Assembly: GCA_023422695.1 (NCBI GenBank)
Contig: JAFAGN010000105.1
Location: forward strand, 1-10,009
DNA from: Pseudomonadota bacterium
Lineage (GTDB): Bacteria; Pseudomonadota; Alphaproteobacteria; Sphingomonadales; Sphingomonadaceae
Direction of reading: 5' to 3'
Length of the DNA stretch: 10,009 bases
Shown: positions 1-6,681 of the stretch, one piece after another
Position numbering within the stretch: the first letter of the stretch is position 1
How the letters are laid out: each line of letters begins with the position of its first letter
Translations under genes and position numbers: made by a program
The notes under the pieces: generated by a model
What the model was told of the DNA's origin: nothing
The model's database searches: none
Seen by the model: only the letters and a program-made list of their open reading frames with translations

Positions 1-51
1 GTCGAAGGGCGCTTCTCGGTTAGGCGCCCTTCGACAGGCTCAGGGCTACGG
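1..51. repeat. Edge-truncated palindromic intergenic repeat
   Basis: Bases 1-12 are the exact reverse complement of 24-35, leaving an 11-base loop. Bases 27-51 read cccttcgacaggctcaggg followed by ctacgg. That half-site nearly matches 8138-8163 in this window, so the two belong to one dispersed family. If the element is symmetric, the partner of 36-51 lies before base 1, so only part is visible. It may also form a hairpin at the end of whatever gene precedes the window. The repeat family assignment is firm from the internal match; a terminator role is only a guess. Confidence 0.6.
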
Positions 52-120
52 CTGCGCATTCCATTCGATCAACGATCATCTGTTTTCATGCTGTAGCGAC
101 GCGGGCACGCGCCGCACGGG

Positions 121-150
121 TTGACCCCAAGCGCCCCATCCCCCTACGCA
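121..150 (+). promoter_or_regulatory. Weak candidate promoter of the antiporter gene
   Basis: TTGACC at 121-126 resembles a -35 box. TACGCA at 145-150, 18 bases further on, is a poor -10 box. The ATG at 157 follows 6 bases later and has no Shine-Dalgarno sequence, so transcription from here would give a nearly leaderless mRNA. The poor -10 keeps confidence low. Confidence 0.2.
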
Positions 151-156
151 TAAACC

Positions 157-1797
157 ATGCCGCACGACACGACCCTGATCGGAACCATCGTTGCCGGGCT
201 CGGCGTCGCGTTCCTGATGGGGGCGCTGGCGCAGCGGCTGCGCATTTCGCCGATTGCGGGCTATCTGCTCGCGGGTATCCTGGTCGGCCCGTTCACGCCG
301 GGGTTCGTGGCCGACACCGGGCTGGCGATGCAGCTGGCAGAAATCGGCGTCATCCTGCTGATGTTCGGGGTCGGGCTGCATTTTTCGCTGAAAGACCTGC
401 TGGCGGTGCGCAAGATCGCGGTGTCGGGGGCGATTGCGCAAATTGCGGTGGCGTGGGCGCTGGGGATCATGCTTGGGCTGTGGCTCGGCTGGTCGATCGC
501 GGGCAGCGCGGTGTTCGGGCTGGCGCTGTCGGTGGCCTCGACCGTCGTGCTGCTGCGCGCGCTCCAGGCGCGCGACATGGTCGAGACCGAAAAGGGACGG
601 ATCGCGGTCGGCTGGCTGATCGTCGAGGATCTGGTGATGGTGCTCGCGCTCGTGCTGCTGCCCGCGATGTTCGGCGATCGCGGCGACGAGGTGGGCAGCG
701 CCGGGTTGGTCCAATCGGCGGCGCTCGTGCTGCTCAAGGTCGTCGGCTTTGTCGCCTTCATGTTTGTCGTCGCGCGGCGGATCCTGCCGTGGGTGCTGCA
801 CTGGGTCGCGCACACCGGATCGCGCGAGCTGTTCCGGCTCGCGGTGCTGGCGATCGCGCTGGGGGTGGCGTTCGGCGCCGCGGTGATTTTCGACGTGTCG
901 TTCGCGCTCGGTGCGTTCTTCGCCGGGATGATCCTCGGCGAAACGCAGCTAAGCCGCCGCGCCGCCGAGGAGACGCTGCCGCTGCGCGATGCCTTTGCGG
1001 TGCTGTTTTTCGTGTCGGTGGGCATGTTGTTCGATCCCAATGTGCTGGTCGAACAGCCGGGGCCGGTGCTGGCGACCGTCGCGATCATCGTCGTCGGCAA
1101 ATCGCTCGCCGCCTTCGCCCTCGTCCGCGCCTTTGGTCACACGAACCAGACGGCGCTGACGGTCTCGGTGAGTCTGGCGCAGATCGGCGAATTTTCGTTC
1201 ATCCTGGCGGGCTTGGGCGTCGGGCTGGAGGTCTTGCCCGAAACCGGACGCGACCTGATCCTGGCGGGCGCGTTGCTGTCGATCCTGGTCAATCCGATCC
1301 TGTTCACGCTGGCGGTCAAGCGTATCCGCACCGATGCTGCGCCCGAACAGGCCGCGGCGGGCGAGGCCGAAACGCCCGCCCCGTGCAATGCCGGGGTGGT
1401 GCTGATCGGCTATGGCCGCGTCGGCAGCCATATCGGCGGGCTGATTTGCGGGCGCGGCGAAGGGCTGACGGTGATCGAGGACCAGAAGGATATGGCGGCC
1501 GCCGCGCGCGCGGCCGGGGCGACGGTGATTATTGGCGACGCGACCAAGGAAAGCGTGTTGCGGCAGGCGGGACTCGACGAGGCCTCGACCTTGCTGATCG
1601 CGATCCCCGAGGGGGTCGAGGCGGGCGCGATCGTGCGGCGGGCACGGGCGATCAATCCCAAGCTGGTCATTGTGGCGCGGGCGCATTCGGACGAAGAAGT
1701 CGCCGATCTGGTGCGCCGCGGCGCCGACCATGTCGTGATGGCCGAACGCGAAACCGCGGCGCGGATGGCGGAGCGGGCGATGCTGGTGCGGGCTTGA
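157..1797 (+). CDS. ybaL: Kef/YbaL-type cation:proton antiporter with RCK domain
   Basis: This 546-residue inner-membrane protein belongs to the CPA2 monovalent cation:proton antiporter family. It is of the YbaL/KefB type, which exchanges K+ or Na+ for H+. Residues about 7-388 form a hydrophobic Na+/H+ exchanger domain of roughly a dozen helices. It includes the glycine/proline-rich segment GYLLAGILVGPFTPG (35-49) and the acidic pair E157-D158 in WLIVEDLVMV, where CPA2 proteins carry ion-translocating residues. After a short polar linker (about 391-410), residues 411-546 form a TrkA-N/RCK Rossmann domain with the dinucleotide motif GYGRVG (418-423) and GDAT (460-463). RCK domains gate transport in response to nucleotide binding. 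Length and domain order match E. coli YbaL. No TrkA-C domain is present, as is usual for this group. There is no clear Shine-Dalgarno sequence before the ATG, but the N-terminus aligns with the family. The cation and physiological trigger cannot be read from the sequence, and the symbol is by family resemblance. Confidence 0.9.
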   Translation: MPHDTTLIGTIVAGLGVAFLMGALAQRLRISPIAGYLLAGILVGPFTPGFVADTGLAMQLAEIGVILLMFGVGLHFSLKDLLAVRKIAVSGAIAQIAVAWALGIMLGLWLGWSIAGSAVFGLALSVASTVVLLRALQARDMVETEKGRIAVGWLIVEDLVMVLALVLLPAMFGDRGDEVGSAGLVQSAALVLLKVVGFVAFMFVVARRILPWVLHWVAHTGSRELFRLAVLAIALGVAFGAAVIFDVSFALGAFFAGMILGETQLSRRAAEETLPLRDAFAVLFFVSVGMLFDPNVLVEQPGPVLATVAIIVVGKSLAAFALVRAFGHTNQTALTVSVSLAQIGEFSFILAGLGVGLEVLPETGRDLILAGALLSILVNPILFTLAVKRIRTDAAPEQAAAGEAETPAPCNAGVVLIGYGRVGSHIGGLICGRGEGLTVIEDQKDMAAAARAAGATVIIGDATKESVLRQAGLDEASTLLIAIPEGVEAGAIVRRARAINPKLVIVARAHSDEEVADLVRRGADHVVMAERETAARMAERAMLVRA

Positions 1798-1799
1798 AT

Positions 1800-1878
1800 T
1801 CGTCATTGCGAGCGCAGCGAAGCAATCCAGAGTGCGCGTAAACCGCTCTGGATTGCTTCGCTTCGCTCGCAATGACGA
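1800..1878. repeat. Near-perfect long palindrome (REP/REPIN-like)
   Basis: Arms 1800-1832 and 1846-1878 are reverse complements with a single mismatch in 33 positions. They flank a 13-base loop (1833-1845). The left arm reads cgtcattgcgagcgcagcga then agcaatccagag. The element starts 2 bases after the antiporter stop codon and would form a very stable hairpin, so it may protect or terminate that mRNA. Similar sequences are, from general knowledge, abundant repeats in alphaproteobacterial genomes. No transposase lies nearby, so it would be a non-autonomous element. The ATG at 1872 inside the right arm is in frame with recQ but is probably not its start. Confidence 0.85.
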
Positions 1879-1934
1879 TATTGGTTGAGGGTAGGGCTTC
1901 CCTCTCATCACCTTCACCCCTATCGCCACCAACA

Positions 1935-3716
1935 ATGTCCGCCGACGCGCTTCTCCCCCTGCTGAAATCCACCTTCGGTTTCGACGCCTTTCGCGGGCGG
2001 CAAGCCGACGTCGTCACCCGCGTCATGGCGGGCGAGCGGACGCTGGCGGTGATGCCGACGGGGGCGGGCAAGTCGCTGACGTACCAGCTGCCCGCGGTCG
2101 CGCTGACCGGCTGCGTCGTTGTCGTGTCGCCGCTAATCGCGCTGATGCACGACCAGCTGCGCGGCGCGCGCGCGGCGGGGATTCGCGCCGCCAGCCTGAC
2201 CAGCGTCGACGCCGATGGCGCCGAGGTACGGCAGCGCTACCGCGACGGCGAACTCGACCTGCTCTATGTCGCGCCCGAGCGCGCAACCGGCGAGGGGTTT
2301 CGCGCGCTGCTCGAAGCCAGGACCCCGGCGTTGTTCGCGATCGACGAAGCGCATTGCGTGTCCGAATGGGGGCATGACTTCCGCCCCGATTACCGCCTGC
2401 TGCGCCCGTTACTCGATGCGTTTCCGGCGGTGCCGCGGCTGGCGCTGACCGCCACCGCCGACAAGCATACGCGCGAAGATATTCTCATACAGCTCGGGAT
2501 CCCCGACGATGGGCTGATCCTGGCGGGTTTCGACCGCCCGAACATCCGCTATGCGATCCGCCCGCGGGTTGGTGCGGCGCGCCAGCTGGTCGATTTCATC
2601 GCCGCCAACCCCGGACCCGGCATCGTCTATTGCCCGACGCGCAGCGGCACCGAGCGGCTGGCCGACCAATTGGCGAAGGCGACGGGGCGCAGCGTCGCGG
2701 CCTATCACGCCGGGCTCGACGCCGAGCTACGCGCGCGGGTCCAGCATGATTTCGTCGCGTCGGAGGACGGCATCGTCACCGCGACGGTCGCCTTTGGCAT
2801 GGGAATCGACAAACCCGACGTGCGCTTCGTCGCGCATGCCGCGCTGCCCAAATCGATCGAAAGCTATTATCAGGAAACCGGTCGCGCCGGCCGCGACGGT
2901 GACCCCGCCGAGGCGATGATGCTGTGGGGCGCCGATGATTTCGCCAAAGCGCGGATGCGGCTGAGCGAGCTGCCCGAGGCGCGGGTGCCGGGCGAGCGGG
3001 TGCGGCTGAACGCGCTCGCCGCGCTCGTCGAAACGGTCGAATGCCGCCGCGCGCAGCTGCTGCGCCATTTCGGCGAAAGCCCGCCCGCGCGCTGCGGCAA
3101 TTGCGACAATTGCCTCGACCCCGCCGCCCAGGTCGATGCGACGGTGCTGGCGCAAAAGCTGCTGTCGGCGGTCTATCGCACCGGACAAAGCTATGGCGCC
3201 GGACATATCGAGGCGGTGCTGACCGGGCGCAGCGACGAGCGGATCGCCCAGCGCGGCCATGACAAATTGTCGGTGTTCGGGATCGTCGCGAGCGACGAGG
3301 CGCGGCTGATCAAGCCGCTGGTTCGCACGTTGGTGGCGCGCGAGGCGCTCGAGACGACCGAGCATGGCGGGCTGATGCTCGGTCCCAGCGCGCGCATGAT
3401 GATGAAGGGCGAGGCGCCGGTGCTGATCGCCGAGCCGCCGGTGAAGCGCACACGGCGCGAGGCGCGCGGCGGAGTCGGAGCGGGCGCCGCAAACCCGATC
3501 GGCGATCCGCTGTTCGACGCGCTGCGCGCCACGCGGCGCGAGCTCGCCGCCGAAGCCAATGTGCCGCCCTATGTGATCTTTCACGACGCAGTGCTGCGCG
3601 CGATGGCGACCGAGAAGCCCGCGACGCTGGATGCGATGGGGACGATCCCCGGGGTCGGCGCCAAAAAGCTTGAGGCATGGGGCGATGCGTTTCTGGCGGT
3701 GATCCGCCACTTCTGA
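1935..3716 (+). CDS. recQ: ATP-dependent DNA helicase RecQ
   Basis: This 593-residue protein is a 3'-5' superfamily 2 DNA helicase that unwinds forks and recombination intermediates in the cytoplasm. Domains are complete and in canonical order. Motif 0 is FGFDAFRGRQ (14-23), Walker A is PTGAGKS (41-47), and DEAH (137-140) runs into the RecQ aromatic loop CVSEWGHDFR. The second RecA lobe carries QETGRAGRDG (313-322), which includes the arginine finger. The zinc site has Cys370, Cys387, Cys390 and Cys393. A winged-helix RQC domain spans about 404-490, and a C-terminal HRDC domain spans about 524-593 with IPGVGAKKLE. Length is typical of bacterial RecQ. An in-frame ATG at 1872 would add 21 low-complexity residues, partly encoded by a palindromic repeat, so 1935 is preferred; neither start has a clear Shine-Dalgarno sequence. 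The gene stands alone between a repeat and a 148-base gap. Confidence 0.96.
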   Translation: MSADALLPLLKSTFGFDAFRGRQADVVTRVMAGERTLAVMPTGAGKSLTYQLPAVALTGCVVVVSPLIALMHDQLRGARAAGIRAASLTSVDADGAEVRQRYRDGELDLLYVAPERATGEGFRALLEARTPALFAIDEAHCVSEWGHDFRPDYRLLRPLLDAFPAVPRLALTATADKHTREDILIQLGIPDDGLILAGFDRPNIRYAIRPRVGAARQLVDFIAANPGPGIVYCPTRSGTERLADQLAKATGRSVAAYHAGLDAELRARVQHDFVASEDGIVTATVAFGMGIDKPDVRFVAHAALPKSIESYYQETGRAGRDGDPAEAMMLWGADDFAKARMRLSELPEARVPGERVRLNALAALVETVECRRAQLLRHFGESPPARCGNCDNCLDPAAQVDATVLAQKLLSAVYRTGQSYGAGHIEAVLTGRSDERIAQRGHDKLSVFGIVASDEARLIKPLVRTLVAREALETTEHGGLMLGPSARMMMKGEAPVLIAEPPVKRTRREARGGVGAGAANPIGDPLFDALRATRRELAAEANVPPYVIFHDAVLRAMATEKPATLDAMGTIPGVGAKKLEAWGDAFLAVIRHF

Positions 3717-3782
3717 CGCGATTGTCGGCTGCGCGACTGATCGATTTCGCAAATGGCTAGTCAAATTCGGAACGCGGCGCGA

Positions 3783-3800
3783 CCGCCGCCGCCGCCGCCG
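3783..3800. repeat. CCG trinucleotide repeat (6 copies)
   Basis: Six tandem CCG units lie in the 142-base gap between recQ and the UrcA-family gene, 64 bases before the first possible ATG of that gene (3859). The tract is in the upstream region or leader, not in a coding frame I accept. Slippage could change its length, but in such a GC-rich genome a short run may arise by chance. Confidence 0.7.
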
Positions 3801-3852
3801 TCATCTCGCCTTTCATCGGGGCCGCTCTCCCTTTGCGGCGCCGGTCAATGAA

Positions 3853-3856
3853 AGGA
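3853..3856 (+). promoter_or_regulatory. Ribosome binding site deciding the UrcA-family start
   Basis: AGGA (within AAAGGA, 3851-3856) lies 8 bases before the ATG at 3865 but only 2 bases before the in-frame ATG at 3859. Normal spacing favours 3865. Confidence 0.5.
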
Positions 3857-3864
3857 TCATGACC

Positions 3865-4170
3865 ATGCGCTCTCCCCTCCTTCGTGCGCTCGCCGCGGCC
3901 TGGCTTGTCGCCCTGCCGATGACCGCGCACGCGTCTGACGCCCCCACCACCGTCCGCGTCGATGTGCGCTCGCTCGATCTGGGTGCGCCCGCCGATGTGG
4001 CGACGGCGCAGCGCCGGATCGCGCGCGCCGCAAAGGCGGCGTGCCGGAATGATGTCGAACATCTGACCATCAAGGCGCGCCGGTCGGCGCGCGCATGCCG
4101 CGACACGATGCGCGGGCTGGCGCTGCAAAAGCTGCGCGCCCGCCAGCAGCAGCAACTCGCCGCGCAATGA
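3865..4170 (+). CDS. UrcA family exported protein
   Basis: This small protein (101 residues from this ATG, or 103 from 3859) has a clear Sec signal peptide. It starts with Arg3, followed by the hydrophobic stretch LLRALAAAWLVALPM, and a likely signal peptidase I site after AHA at residue 23. The mature part resembles the UrcA family: a beta-strand-like RVDVRSLDL, the segment DVATAQRRIARAAKAAC, and a second half with a second cysteine, RSARACRDTMRGLA. Cys60 and Cys78 are spaced as in that family and could form a disulfide. The tail, RARQQQQLAAQ, is glutamine-rich. UrcA-family proteins are small periplasmic proteins found in sphingomonads and related alphaproteobacteria. Their molecular function is unknown to me. 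The gene is flanked by gaps of 148 and 70 bases, so it is probably transcribed alone or at the head of a loose unit with the downstream AraC-type regulator. Confidence 0.82.
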   Translation: MRSPLLRALAAAWLVALPMTAHASDAPTTVRVDVRSLDLGAPADVATAQRRIARAAKAACRNDVEHLTIKARRSARACRDTMRGLALQKLRARQQQQLAAQ

Positions 4171-4240
4171 ACGACGCGGCGCGGTGCCGAGTGCGTCGCC
4201 GACAATGGCGCCCCGGCGCCGCATGCAGTAGCAGGGCGCG

Positions 4241-5311
4241 ATGACGGCGCTGCTGATCCTCGACCCGATGATTCGTGGCGGCGCCATCGCGCTGTTCCTG
4301 CTGTGGATCGCGATCCTGTGGCGCGACCATCGCGCGGCGTTGGCCGCGCGCGTGGCGATCGCGATGCATGTGGCGATCATCGCCTATCTGCTCGCCGCCA
4401 ACCTGCGCCCCGACGGGCCGGTGCAGGCCGCCTATATCCTGTGCGATTCCTTGTCGGTGATGGTGCCGCCGCTGTTCTGGCTGTTCGTGCGGCTGTGGTT
4501 CGACGACCAGCAGCGGATCGGCCTGCGCAGCTGGTCGATCATCGCCGCATTCGCGGTGTTGCCGCTGATCCAGATCGCGCTGGTCGTCGACACGGGCCGG
4601 TTCAATATGGAAATCTGGGTGTTGCAGCGGATCGGGATGTTCGGATTTGCGCTGGCGGGCATGTGGGTGGCATGGCGTGGGCGCGCGAACGACCTGATTG
4701 AGGCACGGCGCGGCTTTCGGGCCGCGCTGGTCTGCGCGATCGGCGGCTTCATCCTGCTCGCAACCTTTGTCGAGATGTTCCACAATCGCGACACCAGCGC
4801 CGACTTGGGGCGATCCTTGACGTTGGTCGCGATCCTGATCGCCACCTTCATCGTGTCGGTCGGCCTGTATCGTTTTCGCTCCCCCGACCTGTTTGCAGCG
4901 CCGGGGCTGGTGCCCAAGCGCGCCGGGCCGTCCGCTGCACCGTCGCCGCTGGCGCAGCGGCTGCACGCGCTGATGGCCGAAGAGCGCGCGTATCGTGCCG
5001 AGGGCTTTTCGATCGCGATGCTCGCCGCGCGGCTGGGTGAACCCGAATATCGCGTCCGCCGCGCTATCAACGGCGAAATGGGCTTTCGCAATTTCACCGC
5101 TTTCCTGAACGGTTTCCGTCTCGACGAGATTCGCGCGGCGCTGGCCGACCCGGCGCAGCGCGACGTGCCGATCCTGACCATCGCGCTCGACGCGGGGTTC
5201 GGCTCGCTTGGCCCGTTCAACCGGGCGTTCCGCGATGCGGAGGGGGTAACGCCGACCGAATATCGCGCCCGCGCCGCGGCGACGCGACAGGGCGATTCCG
5301 GAATCGGCTAG
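4241..5311 (+). CDS. AraC-family regulator with N-terminal seven-helix membrane domain
   Basis: This 356-residue protein combines a membrane sensor-like region with a DNA-binding domain. Hydrophobic segments lie at about 10-27, 37-54, 66-86, 97-116, 127-145, 158-176 and 191-210, seven in all. After a proline/alanine-rich linker (about 217-236), an AraC/XylS helix-turn-helix domain spans about 238-345. The first HTH lies around FSIAMLAARLGEPEYRVRRA, followed by FTAFLNGFRLDEIRAAL. The second HTH is ILTIALDAGFGSLGPFNRAF and ends in the family-typical GVTPTEYRARA. The protein lacks the usual cytoplasmic sugar-binding cupin domain, so it probably senses a membrane-associated signal and binds DNA from the membrane. 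It lies 78 bases upstream of the sterol desaturase-family cluster in the same direction, which makes that cluster the obvious candidate target. The start at 4241 has only a weak purine-rich upstream sequence (GCAGGG). Family is certain; ligand and regulon are inferred. Confidence 0.9.
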   Translation: MTALLILDPMIRGGAIALFLLWIAILWRDHRAALAARVAIAMHVAIIAYLLAANLRPDGPVQAAYILCDSLSVMVPPLFWLFVRLWFDDQQRIGLRSWSIIAAFAVLPLIQIALVVDTGRFNMEIWVLQRIGMFGFALAGMWVAWRGRANDLIEARRGFRAALVCAIGGFILLATFVEMFHNRDTSADLGRSLTLVAILIATFIVSVGLYRFRSPDLFAAPGLVPKRAGPSAAPSPLAQRLHALMAEERAYRAEGFSIAMLAARLGEPEYRVRRAINGEMGFRNFTAFLNGFRLDEIRAALADPAQRDVPILTIALDAGFGSLGPFNRAFRDAEGVTPTEYRARAAATRQGDSGIG

Positions 5312-5377
5312 CCGATTTCTATCATCGCGGAGCGGCGGGGCCGCTGGCGTGCTGCACAGACGGCAACTGCCATCGCC

Positions 5378-5381
5378 AGGA
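5378..5381 (+). promoter_or_regulatory. Ribosome binding site of the first desaturase-family gene
   Basis: AGGA lies 8 bases before the ATG at 5390, which supports that start. It is the clearest Shine-Dalgarno sequence in the four-gene cluster. Confidence 0.5.
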
Positions 5382-5389
5382 CTGCCCCG

Positions 5390-6202
5390 ATGTTCGAATC
5401 CATTCCGCCGCTCCACATCCTGTTCACCCAGGGGCCGATCGTCTTTGCCTTTGATTTCGGGCGCTATCTGGTTGCGGCGGCGGTGCTCGCCATCATCGTC
5501 CGGGGACTGCGCCGCACCGCCTTGCGAACCCGCAAGATTCAGCCGCGCGAGGCGACATTGGCCGACCGGCGCCGCGAATTTGCCCAGTCGGTTCAGACGG
5601 TGGGTGTCTATACCGCGGCGTCGGCGTTCATCATCTGGGGCGTTGATACCGGGGTGCTGCACCGGTTCGAGGGCAGCTATGGCTGGGCCGGCGACGTCGC
5701 GCTGCTCGCCGCGCTGATCGTGGCGCACGACGCCTATTTCTATTGGGTCCACCGCGCGATGCATCATCCGCGGCTGTTCAAGCTCTTTCACCGCGCGCAT
5801 CACCGCTCGATCACCCCGACGCCGTGGGCCGCGTACAGCTTTGCCATTCCCGAAGCGCTGGTGATGATCGCGTTCGTGCCGATCTGGCTGGCGTTTGTCC
5901 CCACGCCGGTGTGGGTGATGCTGACCTGGGTGTCGTTCCAGATTATCCGCAATGCGATGGGTCATGCCGGGTTCGAACTGCACCCGCGCTGGTGGCTGTC
6001 GAGCCCGCTGACGCGCTGGATCAACACCACGACGCATCATGATCTGCACCACAGCGGCGGCTTCAATCGCAATTACGGGCTCTATTTCACCTGGTGGGAC
6101 AAATGCATGGGGACCGAACATCCCGATTATGCGGCACGGTTTCATGCGGTCGTCGGCCCGCCGGCGGCGCCCGAGGACAAGGCCGCACGGGCAACCGCAT
6201 AG
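5390..6202 (+). CDS. Sterol desaturase / fatty acid hydroxylase family protein, ERG3-like
   Basis: This 270-residue integral membrane protein belongs to the fatty acid hydroxylase superfamily. These enzymes use a histidine-coordinated di-iron centre and O2 to hydroxylate or desaturate lipids. The histidine clusters are present: HDAYFYWVHRAMHH (113-126), HRAHH (134-138), a conserved-position His192 in GHAGFELHP, and HHDLHH (216-221). Membrane segments are likely at about 24-40, 68-88, 100-118 and 155-190. HRAHHRSITPTPWAAYSF and the ending NRNYGLYFTWWDKCMGT resemble the C5-sterol desaturase (ERG3/lathosterol oxidase) branch more than the AGMO branch. Most bacteria make no sterols, so the natural substrate may be another lipid, a hopanoid or a carotenoid-like compound. 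It is the first gene of a four-gene cluster, 78 bases after the membrane AraC regulator. Superfamily is certain; reaction and substrate are not known. Confidence 0.9.
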   Translation: MFESIPPLHILFTQGPIVFAFDFGRYLVAAAVLAIIVRGLRRTALRTRKIQPREATLADRRREFAQSVQTVGVYTAASAFIIWGVDTGVLHRFEGSYGWAGDVALLAALIVAHDAYFYWVHRAMHHPRLFKLFHRAHHRSITPTPWAAYSFAIPEALVMIAFVPIWLAFVPTPVWVMLTWVSFQIIRNAMGHAGFELHPRWWLSSPLTRWINTTTHHDLHHSGGFNRNYGLYFTWWDKCMGTEHPDYAARFHAVVGPPAAPEDKAARATA

Positions 6203-6211
6203 CTTTCAAGC

Positions 6212-6239
6212 TTGTCAGTCAAACCGCCTGCTCTATACA
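6212..6239 (+). promoter_or_regulatory. Candidate internal promoter in the lipid cluster
   Basis: TTGTCA (6212-6217) and TATACA (6234-6239) are separated by 16 bases in the 44-base gap before the ATG at 6247. The segment is noticeably more AT-rich than its surroundings. A start about 7 bases after the -10 would fall at or next to the ATG, giving a leaderless mRNA, which fits the absence of a Shine-Dalgarno sequence. The downstream three genes could therefore be expressed separately from the first. Consensus match only. Confidence 0.35.
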
Positions 6240-6246
6240 TCGCGGC

Positions 6247-6681
6247 ATGAGCGATTTTCGACCCCTGTCCGCCGACTATAGCGTCGCCCCGCAGATTTCC
6301 GTGGACGATGTCGCCGCGGCAAAGGCCGTGGGCTTCGCGATGATCGTCAACAACCGCCCCGATGGCGAGGAACCCGCGGCGCCGCAGGGCGGCGACATCG
6401 CGGCGGCGGCGGCGGCCGAGGGACTGGCTTATACGGCGATCCCGGTGGGCCATGCCGGGTTCAGCCATCCGCAGCTCGATGCGCTCGACGCCGTGCTGGC
6501 GGGGGCGACCGGGCCGGTGCTGGCCTATTGCCGGTCGGGAACGCGTTCGACGCATTTATGGGCGCTGGCGCGCGCGCGCGCGGGCGAAGATGTCGATGCG
6601 ATTTGCGCGGCGGCGGCGGGGGCGGGTTACGACCTGACGGGCCTCCGCCCGATGCTGGACGCGCTGGCGGGCGAGCGGTGA
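6247..6681 (+). CDS. TIGR01244/DUF442 family phosphatase or sulfurtransferase-like protein
   Basis: This 144-residue soluble protein resembles the DUF442 (TIGR01244) family, which has a dual-specificity-phosphatase/rhodanese-like fold. Family features seen are an N-terminal FRPLSADYSVAPQIS segment, the conserved NNRPDGEE (35-42), the segment YTAIPV (62-67), and the active-site loop CRSGTRS (95-101). Cys95 is the likely nucleophile and Arg100 the anion-binding residue. The loop is C-X4-R, the length typical of rhodaneses, not the C-X5-R of protein tyrosine phosphatases. In some proteins this domain is fused to a metallo-beta-lactamase-like sulfur dioxygenase; here it stands alone. The ATG at 6247 is chosen because homology begins there, although the frame is open upstream to 6094. 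The stop overlaps the next gene's GTG by 4 bases. Why such a protein sits between two membrane oxygenases is unclear. Family call is firm; substrate is unknown. Confidence 0.85.
   Translation: MSDFRPLSADYSVAPQISVDDVAAAKAVGFAMIVNNRPDGEEPAAPQGGDIAAAAAAEGLAYTAIPVGHAGFSHPQLDALDAVLAGATGPVLAYCRSGTRSTHLWALARARAGEDVDAICAAAAGAGYDLTGLRPMLDALAGER

Noticed and set aside
453..1841. Plus-strand open frame of 462 codons inside the antiporter gene
   Set aside because: It is Arg/Gly/Ala-rich with no recognisable motif, overlaps a well-supported transporter in another frame, and ends inside the palindrome.
1872..1934. Upstream in-frame extension of RecQ
   Set aside because: The ATG lies in the arm of a repeat and the added residues are Ser/Pro/Leu-rich with no family match.
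2727..3764. Minus-strand open frame of 345 codons opposite recQ
   Set aside because: Antisense to conserved RecQ domains, with composition typical of spurious frames in GC-rich DNA.
5302..5317. AATCGGC-TA-GCCGATT inverted repeat over the regulator's stop codon as a terminator
   Set aside because: Stem is only 7 bp with a 2-base loop and is followed by just a few T residues. It may be chance, and read-through into the cluster is equally possible.
4070..6145. Minus-strand open frame of 691 codons opposite the regulator and first desaturase-family gene
   Set aside because: Its product is a low-complexity Arg/Gln/Asp/His-rich sequence without domains. It is antisense to two genes with clear conserved motifs, and results from scarcity of stop codons at high GC.
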